The notes under the pieces are model-generated. The model had not been told where the DNA came from. It saw nothing but the letters and a program-made list of their open reading frames with translations, and searched no databases. From a virus, in the IMG/VR virus record IMGVR_UViG_3300046002_005185, positions 1 through 36,303 of that record: a stretch of DNA of 36,303 bases; one strand, written 5' to 3'. The position numbers were made by a program, and so were the translations under genes. This document shows positions 17,140-24,239 of this stretch, in pieces (the stretch's first letter is position 1; each line of letters opens with the position of its first letter).

Positions 17140-17904
17140 TTATTTTTTTTTTCTAATTATTGGAACACTAACACCTCTTTTTTGAACAACGATAGATGCC
17201 ATTTCATTTGCGTATATTATTGACTCCTCAATATTTTTTGTTTCTAAATATTTTACGGTAAATGATGCGGTAAAAGTATCACCAGCACCACTCACATCAA
17301 TGGTTTCACGTGGATCAGGTGATGGATATATATTATCCATATATTTTGCACCTTTTGAACCTAACGTTACAATTAACTTATTTGGATAAAGTTTCTTAAC
17401 ATCATCACTAAAATTACGATACTCATGTTCATTTAATTTAATAAAATTAAAATTAGATACGAGGTCAGGTGAGATTTGTTTTTTTGTATCCATAACAATA
17501 AAACGAGAATGATAAGCAATCTCTAATAGTAATTTTTCATTTAAAAATCCTTTATTATAATCACTCACAATAATTGCATCCGAATCTTTTATCTCATCGA
17601 TGACACTATCAGTTAATTCCAAGGGTGTAATTGTCTCCTCACCCTCATCAACCCTAATAAACATGTGGTTAGATTTATCGTCCACATATCTTGTTTTCTT
17701 AATTGGTTGAAATTGATGTATATGTTTTATTATAATATCATAGTTTAACGATTTCAAATTTTCAATTACATTCCCACCCATTCCAAAATTTCTCTCCACG
17801 TATAATGGATTAAAAACGGGGACAGGAGCTTCAGGACTTAATCTTTTAGTTTCACCATATACGAATATATCCGTACATATCTCACCTATTACAGTTATTT
17901 TCAT
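17140..17904 (-). CDS. Heptose kinase of the HldE/RfaE N-domain type (PfkB family)
   Basis: This is a 254-residue PfkB-family sugar kinase. It has RLSPEAPVPVF (residues 21-31), a hallmark of HldE/RfaE heptose-7-phosphate kinases, then GMGGNV (41-46), KKTRYVDDKSNHMFIRVDEGE-like substrate region (69-89), SDYNKGFL (114-121) and the catalytic DVSGAGDTF (203-211, Asp209). It would phosphorylate D-glycero-D-manno-heptose 7-phosphate at C1. The nucleotidyltransferase domain fused in many bacterial HldE proteins is absent, and the protein is shorter than the usual kinase domain. ATG begins at 17904. It is transcribed away from clpP across an 87-base divergent region and is followed by the HldD-like gene. 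Confidence 0.8.
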   Translation of the reverse strand: MKITVIGEICTDIFVYGETKRLSPEAPVPVFNPLYVERNFGMGGNVIENLKSLNYDIIIKHIHQFQPIKKTRYVDDKSNHMFIRVDEGEETITPLELTDSVIDEIKDSDAIIVSDYNKGFLNEKLLLEIAYHSRFIVMDTKKQISPDLVSNFNFIKLNEHEYRNFSDDVKKLYPNKLIVTLGSKGAKYMDNIYPSPDPRETIDVSGAGDTFTASFTVKYLETKNIEESIIYANEMASIVVQKRGVSVPIIRKKK

Positions 17905-17962
17905 AATAAAATATAAAATAAATAATTAACAGTTTCAATTTTTTATTCTAAATAAAATTCCA

Positions 17963-17970
17963 TATATTTG
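17963..17970 (+). promoter_or_regulatory. TATATTTG -7 box of a Bacteroidota-type promoter, clpP
   Basis: TATATTTG matches the Bacteroidota TAnnTTTG -7 element, with TTTT 20 bases upstream as a -33 candidate. It ends 21 bases before the ATG at 17992. The presence of the box makes a TTG start at 17968 very unlikely. Confidence 0.55.
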
Positions 17971-17991
17971 TCACATACAAATAAACTTATT

Positions 17992-18666
17992 ATGACACCA
18001 AAAGATTATCAAAGTTTCGGTCTTTACGCTAAAGATCAAGGGATTAGTTCGTTAAAGTTACATCACTACAATAAACGGATTGAGGATAGTCTAACCCCCT
18101 ATATATTAGAGGAAAGACAAATGAATGTAACCATTATGGATGTGTTTTCACGTTTAATGATGGAACGAATTATATGGGTTGCTGGTGGGGTTGATGACCA
18201 TATGTCAACAATCTGTCAAGCACAATTAATGTTTTTAGATAGTTTAGATAATAATGACATTACAATGCACATCGATTCTCCGGGTGGTAGTGTTAAGTCT
18301 GGGTTATCTATTGTAGATGTTATGGATTATATCTCATCGGATATTAGAACCATTAACACAGGGATGGCGGCATCAATGGGTTCGGTTTTATTAGGTGCGG
18401 GAACTAAAGGAAAAAGAGGTTCTTTAAGATTTTCACAAACCATGTTACATCAATCTTCAGGTGGGGCAGTCGGTAATATCCAAGACGCTGAAATTAGTAT
18501 GGTTGAGTGGAGAAAGGTAAATGACACCTTATTTACCCTTTTAGGTGAGTATTGTGGTAAAACAGCCGAACAGGTTAAAACTGATGCAACTAGAGATTTA
18601 TGGTTAAATGCGGAGGATGCACTTTCATATGGTATTATTGACGAAATAGTTAAGAAAAAGAAATAA
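17992..18666 (+). CDS. ClpP-like serine protease
   Basis: This 224-residue protein carries the ClpP triad: Ser128 in GMAASMGS, His153 in MLHQSSGG and Asp202 in ATRDLWL, plus the oxyanion segment DSPGGSV (95-101). It would form the proteolytic barrel that works with a Clp ATPase. No Clp ATPase is in this window, so it may use a host one or act in capsid maturation, as ClpP-like proteases do in some phages. The first 45 residues are longer than the mature N-terminus of bacterial ClpP. I chose the ATG at 17992 over a TTG 24 bases upstream because that TTG lies inside the -7 box. A terminator follows the gene. Confidence 0.9.
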   Translation: MTPKDYQSFGLYAKDQGISSLKLHHYNKRIEDSLTPYILEERQMNVTIMDVFSRLMMERIIWVAGGVDDHMSTICQAQLMFLDSLDNNDITMHIDSPGGSVKSGLSIVDVMDYISSDIRTINTGMAASMGSVLLGAGTKGKRGSLRFSQTMLHQSSGGAVGNIQDAEISMVEWRKVNDTLFTLLGEYCGKTAEQVKTDATRDLWLNAEDALSYGIIDEIVKKKK

Positions 18667-18669
18667 GTA

Positions 18670-18691
18670 AAAGGGAACAAAAGTTCCCTTT
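18670..18691 (+). terminator. Terminator-like hairpin after clpP
   Basis: AAAGGGAAC (18670-18678) and GTTCCCTTT (18683-18691) form a perfect nine-base stem around an AAAA loop, 4 bases after the clpP stop. The downstream T run is short (CTTCATATTT), so termination may be partial. The symmetric sequence could act on either strand. Confidence 0.6.
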
Positions 18692-18695
18692 CTTC

Positions 18696-18704
18696 ATATT
18701 TATA
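18696..18704 (+). promoter_or_regulatory. ATATTTATA box, candidate phage late promoter
   Basis: ATATTTATA stands 13 bases before the ATG at 18718 and directly after the clpP terminator, so it would restart transcription for the three-gene membrane cassette that follows. Its sequence equals the virion-gene boxes. Confidence 0.45.
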
Positions 18705-18717
18705 ATAAACACATAAT

Positions 18718-19053
18718 ATGAAGATTGATAAAACAAACGTACTATTAGTTTTAATCGCTTGTTTGGCCGCATACACAATATTTCAGAATCAAGGTATAAA
18801 AACCGACGTTGCTGGTTATAATGCGAAAATTGAATCCCTACAAAAAGAGATAGATTCGGTTTATGTTGCAAACAAAAAGATTGATAATCAAATTGAAAAG
18901 GTTGATAACCACATCGTTAACGTAGATAAAGAAATTGACAATGTGACTAAAAACATAACTATTATTAAAAACAACACAGATGAAAAAGTTAATTCTATTA
19001 CTACTATTGGTAATGTCGAGCTTGAGCAGTTATTCACAAACAGATACAACTAA
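18718..19053 (+). CDS. Membrane-anchored coiled-coil protein, possible inner-membrane spanin
   Basis: The 111-residue protein has one N-terminal membrane segment (residues 8-21, VLLVLIACLAAYTI) with the rest predicted outside the membrane. Residues 35-95 form a repeated coiled coil with heptad-like units (KIDNQIEKVDNHIVNVDKEIDNV). This is the plan of an i-spanin (Rz-like) protein, which joins the two membranes at lysis. The next gene starts inside it, out of frame, as Rz1 does within Rz. The family is not recognised by sequence and phage tail or secretion accessory proteins can have the same plan, so the lysis role is a hypothesis. Confidence 0.45.
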   Translation: MKIDKTNVLLVLIACLAAYTIFQNQGIKTDVAGYNAKIESLQKEIDSVYVANKKIDNQIEKVDNHIVNVDKEIDNVTKNITIIKNNTDEKVNSITTIGNVELEQLFTNRYN

Positions 19054-19405
19054 AATTATCGTTTCTGATACAAATAAGGTCACCTTACCAACAAGAGTTG
19101 CTAGATTAGCATTTCAAGATTTACTTCGTTACGACGGTGCCAAATTAGAGATTAATGAGTTAAATAAGGTAATAACACTTAAAGACGAACAAATTGGTTT
19201 GTTTAAACAAAAAGATTCATTAAAGGACCAAAAAATTGGAAATTTAGAATTAATCATCAATAAAAAAGATGAACAATTTGGATTAGAAAGACAAAAATCT
19301 GAAAGTTTATTAAAAGAACTTAAAGGTCAAAGAGCTAAAACATTCCTTTATAAAGTTGGGTCCTTTGTTGGAATAATTGCAACTTCATTATATCTTCTTA
19401 AGTAA
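18980..19405 (+). CDS. Signal-peptide coiled-coil protein overlapping the upstream gene
   Basis: The 141-residue protein starts with a clear signal peptide (MKKLILLLLLVMSSLSSYSQ). The SYSQ end is a style common in Bacteroidota exported proteins. There is no lipobox Cys, so it is not an obvious lipoprotein. A coiled coil covers about residues 55-115, and a C-terminal hydrophobic segment (VGSFVGIIATSLYLL) follows. Its first 74 bases lie in another frame within the 3' end of the preceding gene, a large overlap for this genome. Together with its neighbours it may form an envelope-disrupting complex. The start is supported by the well-formed signal peptide. Confidence 0.5.
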   Translation: MKKLILLLLLVMSSLSSYSQTDTTKIIVSDTNKVTLPTRVARLAFQDLLRYDGAKLEINELNKVITLKDEQIGLFKQKDSLKDQKIGNLELIINKKDEQFGLERQKSESLLKELKGQRAKTFLYKVGSFVGIIATSLYLLK

Positions 19406-19407
19406 AG

Positions 19408-20055
19408 ATGAAAAAATATTTAAACGTCAAGAATTTTACGATTGTTATTCTGATAATACTATTATTCTTGGCATTTTTTAATCCAGGAGGATACCTACCT
19501 AATAGGACAAATATAATGGTTGATTCAATACCATATGCGGTTCATGATACCATCTCTGTTGATAATTTAGTTGAGGTTGAAGTAGAAGTCGAGGTTCCTG
19601 TTGAGGTTGAAGTTGAGAAAAGGGTTGAGGTACCCGTTCTAACTCCTGTTGATACTAATGAAATATTGAAAGTTTATTTTGCAAAAATCCAACACAAGGA
19701 AGTATTAACGTTACCTAACAATCAAGGGATTGTAACTATAACTGACACAATTTCGAAAAACAACATAGTCAATCGTAAGTTTATTGCAGATATAAAACGT
19801 ATGATTGTTAAAGATACTATCTACACACAAATACCAAGAAAAACTGAGGCTTATTTAGGTATTGATGCTAAATTTGATAAACCTAATGTTGTGAATATCA
19901 TTGGATTGAGCATGTTATTTAAAAATAAAGATGATAATCACATGTATAGATTGGGTGTCGGGGTCACAAATAGAACTGATGACCAAGGAAGTACAGGTAA
20001 ATTAACACCGTTTATTGGAGGGGGAGTTTATTGGAAAGTTAAATTAAGAAAGTAA
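19408..20055 (+). CDS. Membrane-anchored protein with Val-Glu-Pro tract, 215 aa
   Basis: A single membrane segment lies at residues 10-26 (FTIVILIILLFLAFFNPGG). Residues 50-75 form a Val/Glu tract (EVEVEVEVPVEVEVEKRV), and the C-terminal 60 residues look like a beta domain (FIGGGVYWKVKLRK). The gene starts 2 bases after the previous stop, so the three genes from 18718 are one transcription unit. No family is recognised. The Val/Glu/Pro tract resembles that of the protein at 11491. An envelope-spanning role fits the layout but is not shown. Confidence 0.5.
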   Translation: MKKYLNVKNFTIVILIILLFLAFFNPGGYLPNRTNIMVDSIPYAVHDTISVDNLVEVEVEVEVPVEVEVEKRVEVPVLTPVDTNEILKVYFAKIQHKEVLTLPNNQGIVTITDTISKNNIVNRKFIADIKRMIVKDTIYTQIPRKTEAYLGIDAKFDKPNVVNIIGLSMLFKNKDDNHMYRLGVGVTNRTDDQGSTGKLTPFIGGGVYWKVKLRK

Positions 20056-20079
20056 TTCACCAACCAATATTTTATTTAA

Positions 20080-20520
20080 ATGAAGACATATATTTTATTC
20101 ATATTTGGAATGTTCGACGACCATGAAGATATTGAATTTTTCTGTACCCAAGTTCTTGCTGAAAGTAAAGTAATTGAATCTGTTAGGTTTGTAATTGAAA
20201 ATTCCCAAAACATTATTGTCATTTTTGACTCAGAATTTGACCATAAAAACATATCAAATGAACTTTTTGGTTTACTGATAAATGATAATATTAAATTTTA
20301 CTTTATATTTGATAGGGAGAATTTAGTAACAGCACACTTACCTGCCGAGGTAAAAGATTTTATATTTAAACCATCAAATGCTAATCACATAGTTAGAGTT
20401 GAATATGAAAAAACAAGTCCTATTTTGGATTTAGACCAACTACTTGAAAAAATAGAAGAATCAGGAATTGCTAGTTTAACTTCCGAAGAAAAAAAATTCT
20501 TAGATAATTTTGATAATTAA
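20080..20520 (+). CDS. Unassigned protein with DUF6576-like C-terminal tail, 146 aa
   Basis: The N-terminal 110 residues alternate short strands and helices (TYILFIFGMFDD, NIIVIFDSEF, IKFYFIFDREN) and may be a small Rossmann-like domain. The C-terminus reads LDLDQLLEKIEESGIASLTS then EEKKFLDNF. That pattern (LLxKIxxSGxxSLTxEEKxFL) is a tail found on rhomboid-family and other proteins of Bacteroidota. It is soluble, with no catalytic motif seen. It precedes the sigma-factor gene by 44 bases; the sigma promoter -33 box lies inside its last codons. Confidence 0.5.
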   Translation: MKTYILFIFGMFDDHEDIEFFCTQVLAESKVIESVRFVIENSQNIIVIFDSEFDHKNISNELFGLLINDNIKFYFIFDRENLVTAHLPAEVKDFIFKPSNANHIVRVEYEKTSPILDLDQLLEKIEESGIASLTSEEKKFLDNFDN

Positions 20521-20540
20521 TCAAAAAATTCGTATCTTAG
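20508..20540 (+). promoter_or_regulatory. Bacteroidota-type promoter of the sigma-factor gene
   Basis: TTTTG (20508-20512), 20 bases of spacer, then TATCTTAG (20533-20540), close to the TTG-N19/20-TAnnTTTG consensus of Bacteroidota. It ends 24 bases before the ATG at 20565. It is the best-matched promoter in the window by eye. Confidence 0.55.
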
Positions 20541-20564
20541 TCCTACACTAACAATAACTTACCA

Positions 20565-21380
20565 ATGAAGAAATCCATCTTAGTCAACGCCGACGAACTA
20601 ACAAACTACATCAAAGATTTACGTAAAATTCCTGTAATCACACACGAAAGACAGGAAATTATTTTTAATTTGTTGAATAATAAAAATACAACAAAGGAAG
20701 ATAAAAAGAAATTACATGATGAGTTAATTGTTGGTAATCTTAGATTTGTAATATCCGTATCAAAAGCGTATCAAAATCAAGGGATGGATTTACTTGATAT
20801 CATATCTGAAGGTAACATAGGATTAATTAAAGCGGCCGAAAGGTTTGACCCTACAAGTGGGTTAAAATTTATATCTTATGCGGTGTGGTGGGTTAGACAA
20901 TCAATCATGGCATTTTTAAATGAAAATGCTAGAACAATTAGAATCCCTTCAAATTTAGTTCAAGAGGCTCAAAAGAATAAAAAATTAGATTTAAGCGACG
21001 AGGATAAATTCTACACAAATAATTCAGAAGAAAGTACACCAATAGGAACACAATTACCATATTGTGTTGGTCTATATCGTGAAATTAATGAGGATGGGGA
21101 CCAACTAATTGATGTAATTCCAAATAGAGAAGTTATAAGTCCTGATGAAATATTAAACACACCTGAAGAAATAAAAAAGAAAGTGTCTTTAATGTTGGGG
21201 GTTTTAGACGAAAGAGAAAAAACAATTATTGAAAAATATTACGGATTAACTGGTATAGAATCCAATTTAGAAGATTTGGGTGATGAATTTGGATGTACAA
21301 AAGAACGTATCCGACAACTAAGAGATAAAGCAATAAAGAAGCTCAGAAACGAGAGTTTTGGGTTATTAAACTATTTATAA
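20565..21380 (+). CDS. Sigma-70 family sigma factor
   Basis: This is a 271-residue sigma factor close in length and wording to the short primary sigma (RpoD) of Bacteroidota. Region 1.2 is degenerate. Region 2 covers residues about 57-115 (NLRFVISVSKAYQNQG, DLLDIISEGNIGLIKAAERF, KFISYAVWWVRQSIM). Region 4 covers residues 213-261 (LDEREKTIIEKYYGLTG, FGCTKERIRQLRDKAIKKL). The central region is shortened and diverged. It would direct host RNA polymerase to phage promoters. A T4 gp55-type late sigma is much shorter and lacks such conserved regions, so this was probably acquired from a host-like rpoD. Target promoters may be the ATATTTATA boxes, by inference. Confidence 0.9.
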   Translation: MKKSILVNADELTNYIKDLRKIPVITHERQEIIFNLLNNKNTTKEDKKKLHDELIVGNLRFVISVSKAYQNQGMDLLDIISEGNIGLIKAAERFDPTSGLKFISYAVWWVRQSIMAFLNENARTIRIPSNLVQEAQKNKKLDLSDEDKFYTNNSEESTPIGTQLPYCVGLYREINEDGDQLIDVIPNREVISPDEILNTPEEIKKKVSLMLGVLDEREKTIIEKYYGLTGIESNLEDLGDEFGCTKERIRQLRDKAIKKLRNESFGLLNYL

Positions 21381-21392
21381 AAATATAACATT

Positions 21393-21686
21393 ATGAAAAA
21401 GTTAATCGAATTAATAAAAACATATAAACTACAGATACTGATTTTTTTAACAGTCATATTCTTTTTTCGCTCTTGTAGTAATTCAAGTAAAGTGACTAAA
21501 TTAGAAAAAATTGTAAAACAACAGGTTACCATTAATGATAGTCTTAAAATCACACATAAAAACGAAAAAATAGCAATTCACGGTTTTTATGATAATTGGA
21601 TTACACAAAAAGATAGGGGACCACAGTTAATGGAACTACATTTCATTGTTAAAGAAAAACTAAAAAAAGAACAAGAATCTAAATGA
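21393..21686 (+). CDS. Small membrane-anchored protein, 97 aa
   Basis: One N-terminal membrane segment (residues 12-25, LQILIFLTVIFFFR) is followed by SCSNSSK and a short coiled coil (SSKVTKLEKIVKQQVTINDS). No family is recognised. The gene starts 12 bases after the sigma stop and ends in an ATGA overlap with the four-helix membrane protein gene, so the two are coupled and may form a complex. TATTTATA (21372-21379) in the last codons of the sigma gene lies 13 bases before its ATG and could be another late-type box. Confidence 0.5.
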   Translation: MKKLIELIKTYKLQILIFLTVIFFFRSCSNSSKVTKLEKIVKQQVTINDSLKITHKNEKIAIHGFYDNWITQKDRGPQLMELHFIVKEKLKKEQESK

Positions 21687-22636
21687 AACATTGGTTAAAC
21701 CAAAATTTTAAAACATTAATTATTGCTGCATTTTTGATTCCAATCATTACTGTGGCAATTGTTTCTATTTCACACGTTACAAAATGGTATGGTATATCTA
21801 ATCCTGTAAGTTGGGCTGTTTATTTGTCAATTGGAATTGAGATTGCCGCATTATCAGCATTGGCAGCCATTTCCGCAAACATGGGTAAGAAAGTTTATTT
21901 TCCATTTGCGGTTGTGACATTAATTCAATTTATTGGTAACATATTTTTCGCATATACATATATCGACATCAACGGACAATCATTTAAAGATTGGGTTGAT
22001 TTGGTATCCCCATTAACAGAATTAATGGGAGTTGACCCCACAGATATGATAGGTAATAAAAGATTTTTGGCATTTTTTGCTGGAGGTATGTTACCAATCA
22101 TTTCATTATCTTTTCTACATATGTTAGTTAAATTTACCGAAGAAGATAGATTAAAAGAGAATGGATTAATTCAAAATAAAGAACCTATATCTAATCCAGA
22201 AGAACTAAAAGATTTTGTTGATGAGACAACAAGAATACGTTTAAGTGAAAATGATTTAAAGAAACTTGAAGAAGTGTTATTAAATCCACCCCCACCAAAT
22301 GATGAATTAAAGAAGGCGGCGGAAGAATATAAAAGACGTGGAGAGTTATTGGCGGAGATAATGAAGAATGATGAAGAATTGGGTTTATATAACGAACCAT
22401 TTGATAATCCATTAATTAAAGTAGAAGAAATTCATCAAATAAATGAAGATAGTGGAAAAAATTCATCAAACAAGGAAGAATCTGAAGTTATAGTGGAAAA
22501 TAAAACACTAACCGCTAAATTAGGGGAACTTAAAAAAAACGGGTATAAGGTCAGTCAACTTGAAGAAGAAGATATAACACCTGAAACTACAATTGAAACT
22601 ACGTTACCTGAAAAGGAAGACGAAAAAAAAAAATAA
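21683..22636 (+). CDS. Four-helix membrane protein with acidic cytoplasmic tail
   Basis: The 317-residue zero-frame product has four membrane segments at about residues 11-33, 42-64, 72-93 and 127-150, with conserved-looking patches (SIGIEIAALSALAAISANMG, FFAGGMLPIISLSFLHML). A long charged tail (160-317) is rich in Glu and Lys and ends at KKK. The stop codon comes directly after an A11 run (22623-22633). The -1 frame stays open for a further 71 codons beyond that stop without its own start codon, so a longer frameshifted form is likely. The family is unknown to me; holin or membrane-complex roles are possible. It is coupled to the upstream gene by ATGA. Confidence 0.55.
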   Translation: MKHWLNQNFKTLIIAAFLIPIITVAIVSISHVTKWYGISNPVSWAVYLSIGIEIAALSALAAISANMGKKVYFPFAVVTLIQFIGNIFFAYTYIDINGQSFKDWVDLVSPLTELMGVDPTDMIGNKRFLAFFAGGMLPIISLSFLHMLVKFTEEDRLKENGLIQNKEPISNPEELKDFVDETTRIRLSENDLKKLEEVLLNPPPPNDELKKAAEEYKRRGELLAEIMKNDEELGLYNEPFDNPLIKVEEIHQINEDSGKNSSNKEESEVIVENKTLTAKLGELKKNGYKVSQLEEEDITPETTIETTLPEKEDEKKK

Positions 22637-22848
22637 AAAGGTCAACATCCAAGAACCGCAAAAAAGAAATCTCAGAATTTCCAGAGATTTTTAATCTCAA
22701 CCCTACTTTACAAAGTCAAGAAGAAGAATTATATTGGGAAAAGGACGATATTAATCCAAATCAAATAATATATGATTTGGAAAATAATAAAACCATAATC
22801 CCAACTTCCGATGAAGAATTAATTGGACCATCAACGGATGATAATTAG
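22612..22848 (+). other. -1 frame continuation of the four-helix membrane protein after A11
   Basis: Reading in the -1 frame from the A11 run gives KKKIKRSTSKNRKKEISEF and goes on to NPTLQSQEEELYWEKDD and GPSTDDN, ending at TAG (22846-22848). The frame opens after a TGA at 22609 and has no ATG, GTG or early TTG, yet its composition (acidic, coding-like, no low-complexity DNA) looks like protein. A -1 ribosomal slip or an extra A added by polymerase slippage on the run would fuse it to the upstream protein, giving about 388 residues. A sequencing error in the homopolymer would give the same picture. Confidence 0.6.
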
Positions 22849-22869
22849 TTTTAAATTTTGATATATTAA

Positions 22870-23487
22870 ATGTTAGTAATAAATGATATTGAAACCTTAG
22901 ATAAGGACAAATTAAATATTGTTAAAAGGAAATCCAAGAAAACACAAATTTTTCTTTACGACACTCAGAGAAGAGTTGATGATTTTGTTAATAAAATAAA
23001 ACATAGAAAAAATGGTACATACGATGATGTACCACATTTTATAATTTCAAAATTGGGTTTGGTGTATCAGTTATTTGATACCGATTACAGTTCAAACACT
23101 TTTAATAACCCCAATAACGATAAGAAACAGATTAAAATTGCCATCGAGAATTTGGGGTGGTTAAATAAAAATACAATCACTGGTGTCCTTAATAATTGGA
23201 TTGATGACCCATATAGGTCCGAACCTTATGTTCGTAATTGGAGAAATTACTATTTTTGGGATAGATATGGAGAAGACCAATTAAAATCATTATCTGAATT
23301 GTGTACCTACCTCACGGAAAAACACAATATATACAAACAAGTCGTACCGTCCCAAGGATATATGGAAAAGGTATCTAATTTTAAGGGAATTGTTTGTAAA
23401 TCCAATTTTTCAAGTATTTATACAGATATAAACCCGTCCTTTAATTTTAAGGTATTTTTCAATGATGCAAAAGAAAATGAAAACTGA
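22870..23487 (+). CDS. N-acetylmuramoyl-L-alanine amidase-like protein
   Basis: The 205-residue protein has the outline of an Amidase_2/AmpD-type fold: VPHFIISKLGLVYQLFD (residues 54-70, His56 as first zinc ligand), IKIAIENLGWL (88-98), SLSELCTYL (140-148), and FKGIVCKSNF then TDINPSFNF (171-193). In active amidases the second ligand is a His in the GH motif; here the position reads Cys176-Lys-Ser, and Asp186 matches the third. It could be a peptidoglycan hydrolase using His, Cys and Asp, or a structural relative that has lost activity. It overlaps the next gene by 26 bases and sits next to virion-assembly-like genes, so a virion-bound role is possible. Confidence 0.5.
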   Translation: MLVINDIETLDKDKLNIVKRKSKKTQIFLYDTQRRVDDFVNKIKHRKNGTYDDVPHFIISKLGLVYQLFDTDYSSNTFNNPNNDKKQIKIAIENLGWLNKNTITGVLNNWIDDPYRSEPYVRNWRNYYFWDRYGEDQLKSLSELCTYLTEKHNIYKQVVPSQGYMEKVSNFKGIVCKSNFSSIYTDINPSFNFKVFFNDAKENEN

Positions 23488-23998
23488 TGAGTATGACGTA
23501 ACAAAGAACATGTTAAAGACTATTAGAACTTTAACTGAGTCTAAGGTATCGTCCAATATCATCAATGAAAACCAAACTGAACTCCAAACCCCTCAGGTCA
23601 ACACCACTAACGATGAAAATCAAAAAAATGATATTGATGTGATTAATGATGTTGACGTTAAGTTATTATCAAGTGATCAAAACGACTTGAAATTAACTGA
23701 TCAACAAAAAACCGCCATTTCTGAATTAATTGATGGATTTAAACAACAAGTTAGTCAAATTGTAGAATTTGAACCAGGAATGACATTAACCAGAGAACAA
23801 ATAAGGTTAGATGGTTATTTACCTGATGAGGATATTAACTTTGTTTTTATCTCAGGTAAAGAAAGTGGGGTATATATTAACGCAGATATGTTAAAGTTAG
23901 AACAAGATGTTGCTACATCATTAGAAAAATTGGCAAAATTTGAAATAACATTTAAATCCGCGATGGACCCAATAATACAAGAAAGAACTAATAACTAA
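23462..23998 (+). CDS. Unassigned acidic protein, 178 aa
   Basis: No family is recognised. Residues 1-30 form a short amphipathic helix (TKNMLKTIRTLTESKVSS) of a style repeated in the protein at 25117. Residues 31-75 are polar and probably disordered. Residues 80-178 look folded (QQKTAISELIDGFKQQ, then VEFEPGMTLTREQIRLDGYL, with a final helix). It starts inside the amidase-like gene (26-base overlap) and is followed by the next ATG 1 base after its stop. The position suggests a head or assembly role. Alternative ATG starts exist at 23465 and 23477. Confidence 0.5.
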   Translation: MMQKKMKTDEYDVTKNMLKTIRTLTESKVSSNIINENQTELQTPQVNTTNDENQKNDIDVINDVDVKLLSSDQNDLKLTDQQKTAISELIDGFKQQVSQIVEFEPGMTLTREQIRLDGYLPDEDINFVFISGKESGVYINADMLKLEQDVATSLEKLAKFEITFKSAMDPIIQERTNN

Positions 23999-23999
23999 A

Positions 24000-24239
24000 A
24001 TGGCATTAACAGATCAAGATAGAAGAGATATTGAAAAAATCACCAAAAAGGAGATTAAAGACTTTATGGATTCAACTCAAGCAACCAAAATTGTTGTTAA
24101 AATGATTCAAGATGAATTGGGTACTAAAAAGATTGATGACAAAATTGTAGATTTGTCCACTAAGGTTGTGGTTGAGTTATTTAAAACCTTATGGCAAAGA
24201 AAGTCATTTTGGGAGAGCGCATTAAAGAATGTTAAATAA
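24000..24239 (+). CDS. Small helical protein, 79 aa
   Basis: No family is recognised. The protein is all-helical and charged, with TDQDRRDIEKITKKEIKDFM at the start and a conserved-looking ending LFKTLWQRKSFWESALKNVK. There is no membrane segment. Its stop overlaps the next start by one base (TAATGG), and it starts 1 base after the previous stop, so it is co-translated with both neighbours in the block from 22870 to 26511. A small virion or assembly factor is likely by context only. Confidence 0.5.
   Translation: MALTDQDRRDIEKITKKEIKDFMDSTQATKIVVKMIQDELGTKKIDDKIVDLSTKVVVELFKTLWQRKSFWESALKNVK

Noticed and set aside
16308-17904. A misassembled host chromosome fragment carrying lipopolysaccharide genes.
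   Set aside because: The two genes are bounded directly by phage genes with a 33-base 3' overlap on one side and an 87-base divergent promoter region on the other, and share the same A/T-rich style.
17968-17991. A TTG start for clpP that would add eight residues.
   Set aside because: The TTG overlaps the TATATTTG -7 box, and the ATG at 17992 gives a normal ClpP N-terminus with a 21-base leader.
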